Assembly: GCF_017873965.1 (NCBI RefSeq)
Contig: NZ_JAGGKT010000009.1
Coordinates: 1 to 64,000, forward strand
Direction of reading: 5' to 3'
DNA length: 64,000 nucleotides
Source of the DNA: Ammoniphilus resinae
GTDB taxonomy: Bacteria; Bacillota; Bacilli; Aneurinibacillales; RAOX-1
Position numbers and translations under genes: made by a program
The notes under the pieces: generated by a model
Database searches by the model: none
What the model was told of the DNA's origin: nothing
What the model saw: only the letters and a program-made list of their open reading frames with translations
Part shown: one piece after another, positions 52,875 through 62,260 of the stretch
Position numbering within the stretch: position 1 is the stretch's first letter
Layout of the letters: each line of letters begins with the position of its first letter

Positions 52875-53963
52875 TTGCCATATCAAAAGTTATTGGTTGT
52901 TTTGGGAATGCTCTTCATCACCACAGCCTGTACTAGTAAGGAAACAGGAAAAACAGATATACCATACACCGTGGAGACGTTGGCGGAGGGACTTAATGTA
53001 CCCTGGGAAATGGATGTGGCAGAAGATGGACGAATCTTCTTTACGGAACGTCCAGGGACTGTTCGCGTGATGGTGGATGGGGCGCTGTTGCCGGATCCGG
53101 TAATTGAGATGGAAGAACCTTTCCGCAGCGGTGGGGAAGGTGGTTTACTAGGCTTAGTTCTGGACCCTCAATTTGCGGAAAATCATTATATCTATGTTTA
53201 CCATACATATGAGACCAACGGTGAGATTCAAAATCGCGTCCTTCGCCTGAAGGAAAGAAACAACAAGGCATCTATCGATCACGTGATTCTGGATGGTCTG
53301 GCTGGGGCGCAAAATCATAACGGGGGGCGGATGAAAATCGATCCTGATGGCTATCTTTATATCACAGCGGGGGATCGCTATGAACCAGAATTGGCTCAGA
53401 AGGAACAGAGTTTGGGTGGGAAAATTCTGCGGATAGGTCTAGACGGGTCCATTCCAGCGGATAATCCGATTCCTGATTCACCGGTATACAGTTACGGGCA
53501 TCGCAATCCTCAAGGATTAGCCTGGCATCCGGATACCGGGCAGTTGTACGCTTCCGAACATGGTCAGTCAGCCCATGATGAGATTAACCTAATTGAGCCT
53601 GGGGCTAATTATGGTTGGCCGTTAATCGAAGGAGACGAGAAACAAGCTGGTTTAAAAAGCCCCCTCATCCACAGCGGAGAAGAAACTTGGGCACCGTCTG
53701 GCATGACCTTTGTTTCCCAAGGACCGTGGAAAGGTCAATTGTTGGTGGCCAATTTGCGAGGAAACCAAGTATTAAAACTTTTATTTCGAGAGCAAGGCAG
53801 GGTAGTGGATGATGTTGAACCCCTGTTTCAAGAGTGGGGCCGCATCCGCAATGTATACGAAGGTCCAGATGGCTCTCTCTTTATGATGACAAATAACCGA
53901 GACGGTCGAGGCCGACCGGCAGATGGTGACGACAAGATTTATCGACTGAAGCCCAATTCTTAA
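52875..53963 (+). CDS. PQQ-dependent sugar dehydrogenase-like (GdhB/Asd) lipoprotein
   Basis: 362 residues. The signal peptide ends ITTAC, a lipobox. The six-bladed propeller has LAEGLNVPWEMDVAEDGRIF, GGEGGLLGLVLDPQF, QNHNGGRMKIDPDGYLYIT and YGHRNPQGLAWHP, as in the soluble aldose dehydrogenase family. Whether PQQ is bound is not certain, because no PQQ synthesis genes are in the window. The start is TTG 52875 with AAGGGG upstream. The 258-bp gap before it is AT-rich and shows nothing clear. Confidence 0.9.
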   Translation: MPYQKLLVVLGMLFITTACTSKETGKTDIPYTVETLAEGLNVPWEMDVAEDGRIFFTERPGTVRVMVDGALLPDPVIEMEEPFRSGGEGGLLGLVLDPQFAENHYIYVYHTYETNGEIQNRVLRLKERNNKASIDHVILDGLAGAQNHNGGRMKIDPDGYLYITAGDRYEPELAQKEQSLGGKILRIGLDGSIPADNPIPDSPVYSYGHRNPQGLAWHPDTGQLYASEHGQSAHDEINLIEPGANYGWPLIEGDEKQAGLKSPLIHSGEETWAPSGMTFVSQGPWKGQLLVANLRGNQVLKLLFREQGRVVDDVEPLFQEWGRIRNVYEGPDGSLFMMTNNRDGRGRPADGDDKIYRLKPNS

Positions 53964-54090
53964 AATAAATCTGAGAGAAGGGTATAATATCCACAGGCTT
54001 TCGGAAGGTCCCTTCTCTTCCTGAGGTAAAGGAAAGTTGTCACAGGCTACACCAAAATATAACCTAGTAGAAAGTGAGTGATCATCCAAT

Positions 54091-54525
54091 ATGAATAACC
54101 TGACAAAAATGAAGATAAACAAGTCAGCAAGTGAAGTATTTGAAGCCTTTATGGATCCTGCAAAAATTGGGAACTTCTGGTTTTCCTCAAGCTCCCAGAG
54201 ATGGGAATCCGGCAAGACGATTACTTTAAAATACGATGAATACCAAGCAGAAGGGGATATCAAAATCACCAAGATCGACCCAAACAAAAAAATTGTCTTC
54301 CTGTGGGGTGAACCGGGAAAAGAGAATACAGTTACCATTTCTTTATCCGAAACCAATCCGACGACCACGATTGTAGAGGTGAACGAAGAAGGGTTTGATG
54401 AAAGCGATGAGGGGTTCATCCATCAATTGATTGATAATAAAGAGGGTTGGGTTTACGTGTTAACCTGTCTGAAGGGTTATCTTGAGTTTGGGGTTACACA
54501 ATTAAGGGCCGGACTTGTGAAATAA
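54091..54525 (+). CDS. SRPBCC/AHSA1-domain protein
   Basis: 144 residues with the START-like fold of the activator of Hsp90 ATPase homologue group. It has KINKSASEVFEAFMDPAKI at the start, NFWFSSSSQRWESGKT and the ending YVLTCLKGYLEFG. These proteins bind hydrophobic ligands or act as small chaperones or enzymes in Bacillales. The role here is unknown. It is followed by a strong bidirectional terminator. Confidence 0.85.
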   Translation: MNNLTKMKINKSASEVFEAFMDPAKIGNFWFSSSSQRWESGKTITLKYDEYQAEGDIKITKIDPNKKIVFLWGEPGKENTVTISLSETNPTTTIVEVNEEGFDESDEGFIHQLIDNKEGWVYVLTCLKGYLEFGVTQLRAGLVK

Positions 54526-54567
54526 AAAGGACACACCCCCAGTTCCAAATGGAGGTGTGTCCTTTTA
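54525..54567. terminator. Bidirectional terminator
   Basis: AAAAGGACACACC and GGTGTGTCCTTTT form a long stem between the SRPBCC gene and the 3' end of nspC. Confidence 0.9.
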
Positions 54568-54570
54568 TCA

Positions 54571-55707
54571 TTATGCCAATCTCATTTTAAAATCTTCATA
54601 ACCAAATTCACGCGCGATATAGCAATCTCCATCTTTCCCTTTCACCGCGATGGCTGGCAAAGGCATTCCGTTAAACGTAGTGTTTTTCACCATGGAATAA
54701 ATGGCCATATCTCCGAAAACTAATCGATCGCCACTTTTCAATGGCTGGTCAAACGAATAATCTCCAATAAGATCACCGGTAAGGCAAGTGTTTCCACCCA
54801 ACCGATAGGTAAATGGTTTCTCTCCTGCTTCTCCTGATCCGAAGAGAGGGGGACGATAAGGCATCTCAAGTACATCTGGCATATGGCAGGTGGCGGAGGT
54901 GTCAAGAATGGCGATCTCAATTCCATTTTGGTGGGTATCAAGAACGGACGTAATGAGATATCCCGCATTCAAGGCGACGGCCTCGCCTGGCTCCAGATAA
55001 ACCTCCAAACTGTACTTGTCCTGCATCCTAGTAATACATTCTTCTAACAAGGGGATGTTGTAATCTTCCCTTGTAATATGGTGTCCACCGCCAAAGTTGA
55101 TCCATTCCATTTGCGATAACCACGGTCCGAATTTTTCTTCGACCACATCAAGGGTTTTTGCCAAATCATCCGAATCCTGCTGACAAAGAGTGTGAAAATG
55201 TAACCCGGAAACTCCCTCAAGCAATTCAGGACGAAAATGTTCTAAAGTAACCCCAAACCGAGATCCTGGAGAACAAGGATCGTAAATAGCATGTCCTTCT
55301 TGTGTAGAGCATTCTGGATTGATCCGAAGTCCCACTTTTCTTCCTGCTGCAAGAACTTTATCTTTGTATTTTTCCAATTGGGAGAAGGAATTAAAGATAA
55401 TGTGATCACATATCCGGGTGATCTCATCCATTTCTTCCTCGCGGTAGGCTGGGGAAAAGACATGATTTTCTTTCCCCATCTCCTCATAACCTAGGCGAGC
55501 CTCGAACAGGCCGCTGGCTGTCGTACCGCTGATATATTCCGCAATGAGCGGATACATTTTATACATGGAAAATGCCTTTTGTGCTAAAACAATCTTACAT
55601 CCGGTCCGTTTGATAACCCCATTTAATATCTGTAAGTTTTTTTCTACCAGTTCTTCATCGATGACATAACACGGTGTAGGCAATTCTTCAAACCGCATCT
55701 TAGCCAA
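54571..55707 (-). CDS. nspC: Carboxynorspermidine decarboxylase
   Basis: A 378-residue PLP enzyme of the alanine-racemase-fold decarboxylases that converts carboxynorspermidine or carboxyspermidine to norspermidine or spermidine. PLP Lys lies in IVLAQKAFSMY. Also visible are INFGGGHHIT, EPGEAVALNAGYL and the C-terminal CLTGDLIGDYSF with the partner Cys. Its start overlaps the upstream synthase gene by 8 nt, so the two are coupled. Confidence 0.95.
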   Translation of the reverse strand: MAKMRFEELPTPCYVIDEELVEKNLQILNGVIKRTGCKIVLAQKAFSMYKMYPLIAEYISGTTASGLFEARLGYEEMGKENHVFSPAYREEEMDEITRICDHIIFNSFSQLEKYKDKVLAAGRKVGLRINPECSTQEGHAIYDPCSPGSRFGVTLEHFRPELLEGVSGLHFHTLCQQDSDDLAKTLDVVEEKFGPWLSQMEWINFGGGHHITREDYNIPLLEECITRMQDKYSLEVYLEPGEAVALNAGYLITSVLDTHQNGIEIAILDTSATCHMPDVLEMPYRPPLFGSGEAGEKPFTYRLGGNTCLTGDLIGDYSFDQPLKSGDRLVFGDMAIYSMVKNTTFNGMPLPAIAVKGKDGDCYIAREFGYEDFKMRLA

Positions 55708-56959
55708 CTAGCTCCGCTTCTAGGTCCTTGGATTCTTTTTCTTCAGGGTAGGCATCGACGATTTCCGGATTAAAGTCTTCTTTCCAAGGAAGTCCCCATT
55801 TGTTCAGAGCTTCCATGAATGGATCTGGATCGAACTCTTCGATATTGTATACACCTGGTTTATTCCACTTGCCAGTTACAACCATCATGGCACCGATCAT
55901 GGCAGGAACGCCAGTTGTATAGGAAATAGCCTGGGATCCCACTTCTTTAAAGCATTCTTGATGGTCACAAACATTGTAAACATAGTAAGTCTTTTCTTTT
56001 CCGTCCTTTTTCCCTTTAAAAATACAACCAATGTTGGTTTTCCCTTTGGTTCTTGGGCCAAGGGAAGCTGGGTCAGGCAATAAAGCTTTCAAGAATTGAA
56101 GAGGAACGATTTGCTGTCCTTCATATTCAATCGGCTCAATCGAAGTCAAACCAACATTTTCCAGGCATTTCAAATGAGTAAGGTAGCTTTGTCCGAAAGT
56201 CATGAAGAAACGAATCCGCTTCAATCCTGGGATATTTTGTGCAAGGGACTCCAATTCTTCGTGGTATAACAAGTACATGTCTTTCTCGCCTACTTCAGGG
56301 AAGTCGTACACACGCTTGATTTCCATTGGTTTGGTTTCAATCCATTCGCCTTTTTCCCAGTATCTTCCGTTCGCAGAAACCTCACGGATATTGATTTCAG
56401 GGTTGAAGTTGGTCGCAAAAGGATAGCCATGATCCCCACCATTACAGTCAAGAATATCGATATATTCAATTTCATCAAAGTGATGCTTCAACGCATATGC
56501 AGAGAATACGCCCGTTACTCCTGGGTCAAATCCGCTGCCAAGAAGTGCAGTGATCCCAGCTTTTTCAAAGCGCTCGCGGTATTCCCACTGCCACTTGTAT
56601 TCGAATTTTGCTGTATCTTCTGGCTCATAGTTCGCTGTGTCCATGTAGTGGGTTTTTGTTGCCAAGCAAGCATCCATAATCGTTAGATCTTGATAAGGCA
56701 AGGCCAAGTTCATTACGATGTCTGGTTTAAATTCATGGATTAACTCAACCAGCTCATCGACATTGTTGGCGTCCACTTGAGCCGTAGAAATTTTAGTTTT
56801 TCCACCGTCAAGCTTCGCTTTTAACTCATCACACTTTGATTTTGTACGACTTGCAATGCAAATTTCTTCGAAAACTTCACTGTTTTGAACACACTTATGA
56901 ATAGCAACAGAGGCTACACCGCCACAACCTATAATCAATGCTTTTGCCAATTTTCCCAA
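55700..56959 (-). CDS. Carboxynorspermidine/carboxyspermidine synthase (saccharopine dehydrogenase family)
   Basis: 419 residues. It starts KALIIGCGGVASVAIHKCVQ, the NAD(P)-binding Gly loop, and has ALLGSGFDPGVTGVFSAYA and DILDCNGGDHGYPFATNFNP. This is the CANSDH type that joins aspartate semialdehyde to a diamine. It replaces the SAM-dependent spermidine synthase route in many bacteria. TTGGGAG precedes ATG 56959. A structured leader with a terminator lies directly upstream, see the following entries. Confidence 0.95.
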   Translation of the reverse strand: MGKLAKALIIGCGGVASVAIHKCVQNSEVFEEICIASRTKSKCDELKAKLDGGKTKISTAQVDANNVDELVELIHEFKPDIVMNLALPYQDLTIMDACLATKTHYMDTANYEPEDTAKFEYKWQWEYRERFEKAGITALLGSGFDPGVTGVFSAYALKHHFDEIEYIDILDCNGGDHGYPFATNFNPEINIREVSANGRYWEKGEWIETKPMEIKRVYDFPEVGEKDMYLLYHEELESLAQNIPGLKRIRFFMTFGQSYLTHLKCLENVGLTSIEPIEYEGQQIVPLQFLKALLPDPASLGPRTKGKTNIGCIFKGKKDGKEKTYYVYNVCDHQECFKEVGSQAISYTTGVPAMIGAMMVVTGKWNKPGVYNIEEFDPDPFMEALNKWGLPWKEDFNPEIVDAYPEEKESKDLEAELVG

Positions 56960-56994
56960 CTCCCAACTAAATTGATTTTCAAAGCAAGAGGCGT

Positions 56995-57049
56995 TTTAAA
57001 AAACAAAAAAGCAAGTGTAATAACGCATAACGCGCACGACACTTGCTTT
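56995..57049 (-). terminator. Intrinsic terminator in the leader of the polyamine operon
   Basis: On the minus strand AAAGCAAGTGT (57049-57039) pairs perfectly with ACACTTGCTTT (57018-57008) and runs into TTTTTTGTTTTTT. It ends about 40 nt before the synthase start codon and some 450 nt after the dedA stop codon. So it could end dedA transcripts or act as a conditional attenuator. Confidence 0.8.
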
Positions 57050-57084
57050 AGATATAATTATCAACATTAAAAAGCATAAATTTT

Positions 57085-57106
57085 ATCTATGACTAAAGTC
57101 ATAGAT
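57085..57106. promoter_or_regulatory. Perfect 22-bp palindrome, possible operator
   Basis: ATCTATGACT (57085-57094) and AGTCATAGAT (57097-57106) are separated by AA. It sits just upstream of the leader terminator on the minus strand. It could be a protein-binding site or the tip of an RNA hairpin. Confidence 0.55.
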
Positions 57107-57219
57107 GTCCTACCATAAAAATTCCAAATCACAGGTAGAAAGCTCTTTAATATTCAACATATATCAAGATAGGACTCAGAGTCTATATAGCAAATAATTA
57201 CTTTTAGCACTCTTATTGA

Positions 57220-57420
57220 CCGTTTCACAAGTTGTGTGCATTTATGCACTGGTTGTAAAGTAACCAACTTATAAAATTTGAGCTTTTAACTCAATCAATA
57301 AGGCAACTAAAGTTGCCAGACGGCATTTGACCCGGCTGTCCGTATGGCCTTAACTCCTTAGGGGAGTGGTCAAAATTATCTGCTTGGAAAGACTCTTATA
57401 TATTGAATATCCGCTTTCCA
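57220..57420 (-). ncRNA. Highly structured leader RNA candidate upstream of the polyamine operon
   Basis: On the minus strand the region contains a row of hairpins. They include TTGGAAAG with CTTTCCAA (57418-57385), CTCC with GGAG, GCCA-T-ACGG with CCGT-C-TGGC (57346-57313), GGCAAC-TTTA-GTTGCC, TTGAG with CTCAA, GGTT with AACC, and GTGCAT-AA-ATGCAC. No ORF of note lies here. I checked it against lysine, c-di-GMP, SAM, THF and T-box consensus features and saw no match. The 57450-57500 part is AT-rich. Confidence 0.45.
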
Positions 57421-57501
57421 AAATTAATACTCTACTAGAGTAACAACATCCAAACAAAATTTCAATAGGGAAAATAAAAAAATATGAGAGAAAAAATTAT
57501 A

Positions 57502-58092
57502 TTAAAGCGGATTCCGCTTCCTTTTGGATATAAAGTACAAAATGATTACGGCTAAGACAATAACAATAGGCACCAAATATTGATGGAGAAGGAGATGGTA
57601 TTTCTCCCATCCAATCTCTACATAACGACCGAAGACAACAAAAATAGTGATCCACAAAACAGTGCCGATACCGTTATAAACAGAGAATTTAACAAAACTC
57701 ATTTGGTTTATCCCAGCTAAGTAAGCAACAAGTACCCGAACTCCCGCAATAAATTTGGCAAATATTAATAAAATAACAGGGGATTTATTGAATCTGGCTT
57801 CCGCCTTTTCGAATCGTTCATGGGTTAATCCAATCGCTTTACCGTATCTGAAAATAAGGGTGTGACCAAATGACCGCCCAATAAGAAAAGCAACGGTGGA
57901 ACCTAAGATGTTACTTACAATGGCAATAACAAGCAGGGGAAGTAAGGAAAAGGTTCCTTTTGACCACTCGATCCCGGAAAGCGTCAACAGCGTTTCACCT
58001 GGAAATGGGATTCCAATCATCTCAAGAAATAGCGCACCAGCAATGCCTGTATACCCATAATCGTGTATGATATGTTGTAGATCAAAATGCAT
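57502..58092 (-). CDS. DedA/SNARE-associated family membrane protein
   Basis: 196 residues with five to six membrane segments. FLEMIGIPFPGETLL carries the E and GxPxPGE motifs, and AKFIAGVRVLVAYLAGINQM is the second conserved block. DedA proteins act as lipid carriers, some recycling undecaprenyl phosphate or flipping phospholipids. ATG 58092 has AAAAGGTG upstream. It lies about 540 nt before the polyamine genes on the same strand. Confidence 0.92.
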   Translation of the reverse strand: MHFDLQHIIHDYGYTGIAGALFLEMIGIPFPGETLLTLSGIEWSKGTFSLLPLLVIAIVSNILGSTVAFLIGRSFGHTLIFRYGKAIGLTHERFEKAEARFNKSPVILLIFAKFIAGVRVLVAYLAGINQMSFVKFSVYNGIGTVLWITIFVVFGRYVEIGWEKYHLLLHQYLVPIVIVLAVIILYFISKRKRNPL

Positions 58093-58192
58093 GGAATAAT
58101 CACCTTTTTATGTCGATGTTTTATTATTACCGATGCTAGAAATACATACACAGAGTTATCCACAAATATAAAGGGAGGAAGGTGTTAGGACA

Positions 58193-59272
58193 ATGACTTT
58201 ATCAACAAAATTAACAGAGCTGCTGGGGATTGATTTTCCGATTATTCAGGCGGGAATGGCGGGTGGAACGACGACACCGTCACTGGTCTCTGCCGTTTGC
58301 AATGCTGGGGGATTAGGAACGTTAGGTGCCGGTTACATGTCCCCGCTGCAAATGAGAGAAGCGATTAAGGAAATTCGCCAGCACACCAATCGACCGTTTG
58401 CGGTCAACTTGTTTATTCCTGAACCTATTGATGAACAAGCCTTATCGAAGGTACAACGTGTCAATCAGGTGATGAAAAAATTTCGCGATCAACTAGGGAT
58501 TGTTGAATCACAAATTACCAAGTTTACCGAATCCTTTGAAGATCAGCTGGAGGTCGTTCTGGAAGAGAAAGTTCCAATCTTTAGTTTTACCTTCGGGATC
58601 CCTTCAACGGAAATTCTTCAAGCATTAAAAAGAAATCAAACGATCATCATTGGAACAGCGACGACTGTGAATGAAGCCATTGAATTGGAGGCAAGGGGAG
58701 TAGATGCGATCGTCGGGCAGGGTAGTGAGGCCGGAGGGCATCGAGGTACGTTCGGCGGGGAATTTGAAGATTCGCTAATCGGCACGATGGCTTTGATTCC
58801 ACAAATGGTGGATCATGTCAAAGTCCCCGTGATTGCTTCAGGTGGGATCATGGATGGGCGCGGATTGTTGGCCTCGCTTGCTTTGGGAGCAGAGGGTGTA
58901 CAAATGGGAACCGCCTTTCTTACCTGCCCAGAAAGTGGGGCGCATGCCGAACATAAACGGGCCATCCTAGGCAGCAATGAACAAAGTACAGTGTTGACCC
59001 GTTCTTTTTCTGGAAAACCGGCAAGAGGCATAAAGAATAAATTTATTAGCGAGATGGAACAGCACGCGGAGATCATCCCAAGTTATCCGGTCCAAAATGC
59101 CTTGTCGAAAGATATTAGAAGCGCCGCCGGAAAACAAAATCAAACAGATTGTATGTCTTTGTGGGCGGGGCAAGGTGTAAGGTTGAGTAAAAGCAAAACA
59201 GCAGAAGAAATAGTGCGTGATGTCGTGAATCAAACAATAGATTTGTTGGGTAAAATCCAATCTCGGAATTAA
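58193..59272 (+). CDS. Nitronate monooxygenase / 2-nitropropane dioxygenase-like flavoprotein
   Basis: A 359-residue FMN TIM barrel. FPIIQAGMAGGTTTPSLVSA, AVNLFIPEP, VGQGSEAGGHRG and VIASGGIMDGRGLLASLALG are the family motifs. The His in GGHRG is the usual catalytic base. It oxidises nitronates or acts as a FabK-like enoyl reductase, and the loop sequences fit nitronate monooxygenase better. GGGAGGAAGG precedes ATG 58193. It is monocistronic, with its own terminator. Confidence 0.88.
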   Translation: MTLSTKLTELLGIDFPIIQAGMAGGTTTPSLVSAVCNAGGLGTLGAGYMSPLQMREAIKEIRQHTNRPFAVNLFIPEPIDEQALSKVQRVNQVMKKFRDQLGIVESQITKFTESFEDQLEVVLEEKVPIFSFTFGIPSTEILQALKRNQTIIIGTATTVNEAIELEARGVDAIVGQGSEAGGHRGTFGGEFEDSLIGTMALIPQMVDHVKVPVIASGGIMDGRGLLASLALGAEGVQMGTAFLTCPESGAHAEHKRAILGSNEQSTVLTRSFSGKPARGIKNKFISEMEQHAEIIPSYPVQNALSKDIRSAAGKQNQTDCMSLWAGQGVRLSKSKTAEEIVRDVVNQTIDLLGKIQSRN

Positions 59273-59277
59273 ACCTG

Positions 59278-59321
59278 AAAACCTCCCGGATCGACCTTGC
59301 CGATACTGGGAGGTTTTGTTT
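59278..59321. terminator. Bidirectional terminator
   Basis: AAAACCTCCC and GGGAGGTTTT form a perfect stem between the monooxygenase gene and the convergent Usp gene. Confidence 0.85.
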
Positions 59322-59328
59322 TACACTA

Positions 59329-59763
59329 CTATTTCATAATAAACACTGGGCAAGGTGATTTTTGGACGACATAATGACTCACACTGCCAAGGAACATTTC
59401 CTTGATTCCACCAAGTCCACGGCTTCCCATGACGATCAAATCCACACCATTTTCCTTCACAAAATCAACGATGGCAAGAGCCGGGTTTCCTTCCTCCACA
59501 AAGGTTTGCGTCTTATTTGGCAGGTCTTTTAGACTTCTCCCTACCTCTTCAAGAGCTTTCTTTGCGGCTTTTAGATGCTCTTCTCGTAAAGGATCATCAA
59601 AATAGCCATAGGCAGTGTAATAGGGATTCGTGAGGATTGTCACTACATTAAGAATGACTAATTCTATGGTCTCATCCTGCTTTAACAGTGTTTTTGCCAT
59701 TTCCAATGCTTTCTTGCTTTCTTCAGAACCATCATAAGGAACTAGAATTTTAGAATACATCAT
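59329..59763 (-). CDS. Universal stress protein (UspA family)
   Basis: About 144 residues. It has YSKILVPYDGSEESKKALEM at the start, and the ATP-binding GSRGLGGIKEMFLGSVSHYV with the G-2X-G-9X-G(S/T) pattern near the C terminus. Several ATG codons are stacked after GGGAGG. ATG 59763 gives the best spacing, and 59769 and 59760 are possible. Cytoplasmic stress protein. Confidence 0.93.
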   Translation of the reverse strand: MMYSKILVPYDGSEESKKALEMAKTLLKQDETIELVILNVVTILTNPYYTAYGYFDDPLREEHLKAAKKALEEVGRSLKDLPNKTQTFVEEGNPALAIVDFVKENGVDLIVMGSRGLGGIKEMFLGSVSHYVVQKSPCPVFIMK

Positions 59764-59876
59764 GATCATCAACCTCCCTTGAGTAAGGAAATCTCTTACA
59801 ACTCCATCATAGTCGGGGGAGGGAAAAGAGGTTGTGATGAAAGTTACAAAGTATGATGATGTTGAAAATTTGACAA

Positions 59877-60488
59877 TTATTTTCTTAGGTTTGCTTTCAT
59901 TAGTGATAAAATTTTCTGTTCGTTAATATTTGGGATTTGTTCTAGCTGCTTAATTACTAATTCCTGACGTGTCTTGGGCTGGTTCTGACTTAACTTAGCT
60001 TTTCCTTCGATCTTGCTGATTTTTATTTTGAAACCTTGTATCCCCCTATACATCCGAGCCAGATAGTCAGCATCGATCTCTTGCCACTGATACGAACTTT
60101 CCGGGATCTCGTACTTCAATACCATTTTCTGCAAGGAATCCACCAGCTCTTTTTCATCCTGAATTAGCTCTACCTCGCCGTATACATGAACCGTTACATA
60201 GTTCCACGTTGGAACGGATAGATTGGATTCATACCAGGAAGGGGAGATGTAGCAATGTGGACCATGAAAAATAGCCAAGACCATTTGATGACTAATATCC
60301 TTCCACTGAGGATTCGATCGAGCAAAGTGCCCATATAAATACTGGTTCTCCTGATCCAAAAGTAAAGGTAGATGTGTCGCGAAAGGGATTCCATCGTGTT
60401 GTGAAAACAGCGTTGCAAAACTTTGTTCATTGATAATGTCGTAAGCGACTTTTTTATCTTCGATCTGAAAGTGTGAAGGAATATACAT
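59877..60488 (-). CDS. FMN-binding negative transcriptional regulator, PaiB family
   Basis: About 203 residues from ATG 60488 ([13 protein letters not shown]). Motifs [37 protein letters not shown] and [13 protein letters not shown] are characteristic of PaiB. In Bacillus subtilis PaiB works with PaiA in control of sporulation and degradative enzymes. No paiA-like acetyltransferase gene lies nearby. The longer frame to 60608 runs through the promoter of the divergent gene and is unlikely. Confidence 0.93.
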   Translation of the reverse strand: MYIPSHFQIEDKKVAYDIINEQSFATLFSQHDGIPFATHLPLLLDQENQYLYGHFARSNPQWKDISHQMVLAIFHGPHCYISPSWYESNLSVPTWNYVTVHVYGEVELIQDEKELVDSLQKMVLKYEIPESSYQWQEIDADYLARMYRGIQGFKIKISKIEGKAKLSQNQPKTRQELVIKQLEQIPNINEQKILSLMKANLRK

Positions 60489-60564
60489 GGGATGACCTCG
60501 TCTCTTTTTAAGATAATCATATGTTATATTCTTTATATTAGGATAAAAGGTGGATTGTTTAAAT

Positions 60565-61023
60565 ATGTTTAATGACTTTGAAGAATTTGAGAAAGTATTG
60601 GTCAGCAATAGAGATTCCGGGGACGTTACGTGTAGGATGAAGGATATTAATCAAGTTGGAAGGGTAGTGGAGGTGAAAGAGCAATTTTTACAAGAGGTTG
60701 GTCTTAATTCGGATAGAATAAAAGGAAGATGGAAGGAAGTTGATCGAAAGACGGCTGGAAGAATTTTAGAATACATATTGTCTGTGGATATGGCCTATGA
60801 TATAAAGTTGAAATCCAAGCCCTTAGCCGATCAGTTAGGGAGGTATTTTTTAAACCAGTTTCATTTCGATGCAAAATACTATACGAATGGAGATTTCGAG
60901 GAGAAGACTGGGTTCCTTAGGATTAGGGGATGGATTCCTGTCACAGCCTCCACATTTGATACGGGAGTCGTGGTGATGGATGAGGATAGGATCGGTATTC
61001 TTTGGACGGAAGATGATGATTAG
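60565..61023 (+). CDS. Hypothetical protein, 152 residues
   Basis: Soluble, acidic, mixed alpha/beta. It starts [20 protein letters not shown] and has [27 protein letters not shown] and the ending [17 protein letters not shown] lies upstream of ATG 60565, and the frame is open to 60550. It is divergent from paiB. I do not recognise the family. Confidence 0.7.
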   Translation: MFNDFEEFEKVLVSNRDSGDVTCRMKDINQVGRVVEVKEQFLQEVGLNSDRIKGRWKEVDRKTAGRILEYILSVDMAYDIKLKSKPLADQLGRYFLNQFHFDAKYYTNGDFEEKTGFLRIRGWIPVTASTFDTGVVVMDEDRIGILWTEDDD

Positions 61024-61081
61024 TGATTAGATGAGTTGCTGGTTTTTTACCGTAATTCTTACAAACTCCGCTCCAATTATC

Positions 61082-61237
61082 GATGAAGACCATTTTCACA
61101 GAATCCGAGGTGTGTTTTGGTCATCATAGCCTTGATGAAGACCATTTTCACAAAATCCGAGGTTCATTATGGTCTTCATAACCCGGATGAAGACTGTTTT
61201 CCCGGTCAACTAGGTGCGATATGGTCTTCATAAAATT
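61082..61237. repeat. Tandem repeat, three units of exactly 52 bp
   Basis: Units start at 61082, 61134 and 61186, each with GATGAAGAC(C/T) at the beginning and GGTC(A/T)TCATA near the end. Each unit is therefore an imperfect inverted repeat, GATGAAGACCAT against ATGGTCTTCAT. It lies between the hypothetical gene and the convergent EamA gene. The remainder of 61024-61278 is unremarkable. Confidence 0.85.
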
Positions 61238-61278
61238 TATTCCTACAACACGGCCAATATAGCCCCGCTTTCCATTAA

Positions 61279-62256
61279 TTAAACACTTTGCTCAATTATT
61301 GTACTTGGGCGTTTCTCCTTCTTACCCTTCTTATGGTGTGTCGCAATCCCAATTCCCGCACTTATAAACAAAAAGCCCAAAATATGTTGTAACAATAATT
61401 CTTCACCCAGGTAGACAACAGCTCCAAATAAAGCCGTGACCGTATTTAAGTTTAGGAAGATCGATGACGCCCCGACTCCTAACTGTTGAATACAATTATT
61501 CCATAATATAAAAGCAAAGGCAGTCAGAACGACGGAAGATAGCATAATTTTAATCCAAGTGAAACCTGCAAAGGTCAGTACAACACCCATATCTCGAGTG
61601 ACCGGAACGACAAGAAGCATGATAGATCCTAAGATATACATGTAAGCTGTGATCGGAATGACATGCATGGAATTGGCCAATCTACGAATATAAACAAAAC
61701 TTAACGCCTGGGTGGCCATTGAAATAAAGATGAGAATATCCCCGATAGAAAAAGAAAAGGAAGAAAAATCTCGAAACACGATAAAACAAATACCGATAAA
61801 GCCAAGGAATATACCTATATAATGGCGGCGAAAGAGAACCTCTTTTAACATCAAAGCACCAAGAAGAGTAGAGGTTAACGGGTTTAGTCCCATGATTAGT
61901 GCGCTATTTGTCGTTTGAGAATAGGCTAGCCCCAACGCTAATGTGATTTGGTGCAGGAAAACGCCTAAGAAGCTTATGACAAGTAAAGAAATCCATTGTT
62001 GCTTATTCGGGCGAACCAAACCAAAGCCAATGTAACATATGATTGCTAAGGTAATAGCTACAAGAAACATTCGCAAAAAAGCAAGGATTAAGGGATCAAT
62101 GGTAAATAATAACGACTTAATTAAAACCATATTATGTCCCATAAAGATAGCTGTCAAAGTTGCAAAGAAATATGGGCTTTTCATAGCAGAAACCAAAAGG
62201 AATTCACCTACTTTTTTTGTATTTGCCAAGTTGAGTTTAAACGTCTGTTCCTTCAT
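61279..62256 (-). CDS. EamA/DMT-superfamily transporter
   Basis: 325 residues, ten membrane helices. FFATLTAIFMGHNMVLIK begins the first repeat, and ALIMGLNPLTSTLLGALMLKE and GDILIFISMATQALSFVYIRR are typical EamA blocks. The C-terminal HHKKGKKEKRP tail is basic. It starts 4 nt after the GntR regulator stop codon, so they form an operon and the regulator probably controls export of its effector. There is no clear ribosome site, which suggests translational coupling. Confidence 0.9.
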   Translation of the reverse strand: MKEQTFKLNLANTKKVGEFLLVSAMKSPYFFATLTAIFMGHNMVLIKSLLFTIDPLILAFLRMFLVAITLAIICYIGFGLVRPNKQQWISLLVISFLGVFLHQITLALGLAYSQTTNSALIMGLNPLTSTLLGALMLKEVLFRRHYIGIFLGFIGICFIVFRDFSSFSFSIGDILIFISMATQALSFVYIRRLANSMHVIPITAYMYILGSIMLLVVPVTRDMGVVLTFAGFTWIKIMLSSVVLTAFAFILWNNCIQQLGVGASSIFLNLNTVTALFGAVVYLGEELLLQHILGFLFISAGIGIATHHKKGKKEKRPSTIIEQSV

Positions 62257-62260
62257 CTAT

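Noticed and set aside
57220-57420. Lysine, T-box, SAM or c-di-GMP riboswitch
   Set aside because: None of the conserved cores (for example the T-box GGTGG sequence or the lysine-box AGAGGTGC) could be found on the coding strand, so no class was assigned.
61082-61237. CRISPR array
   Set aside because: The three units are contiguous 52-bp repeats without unique spacers and no cas genes are present.
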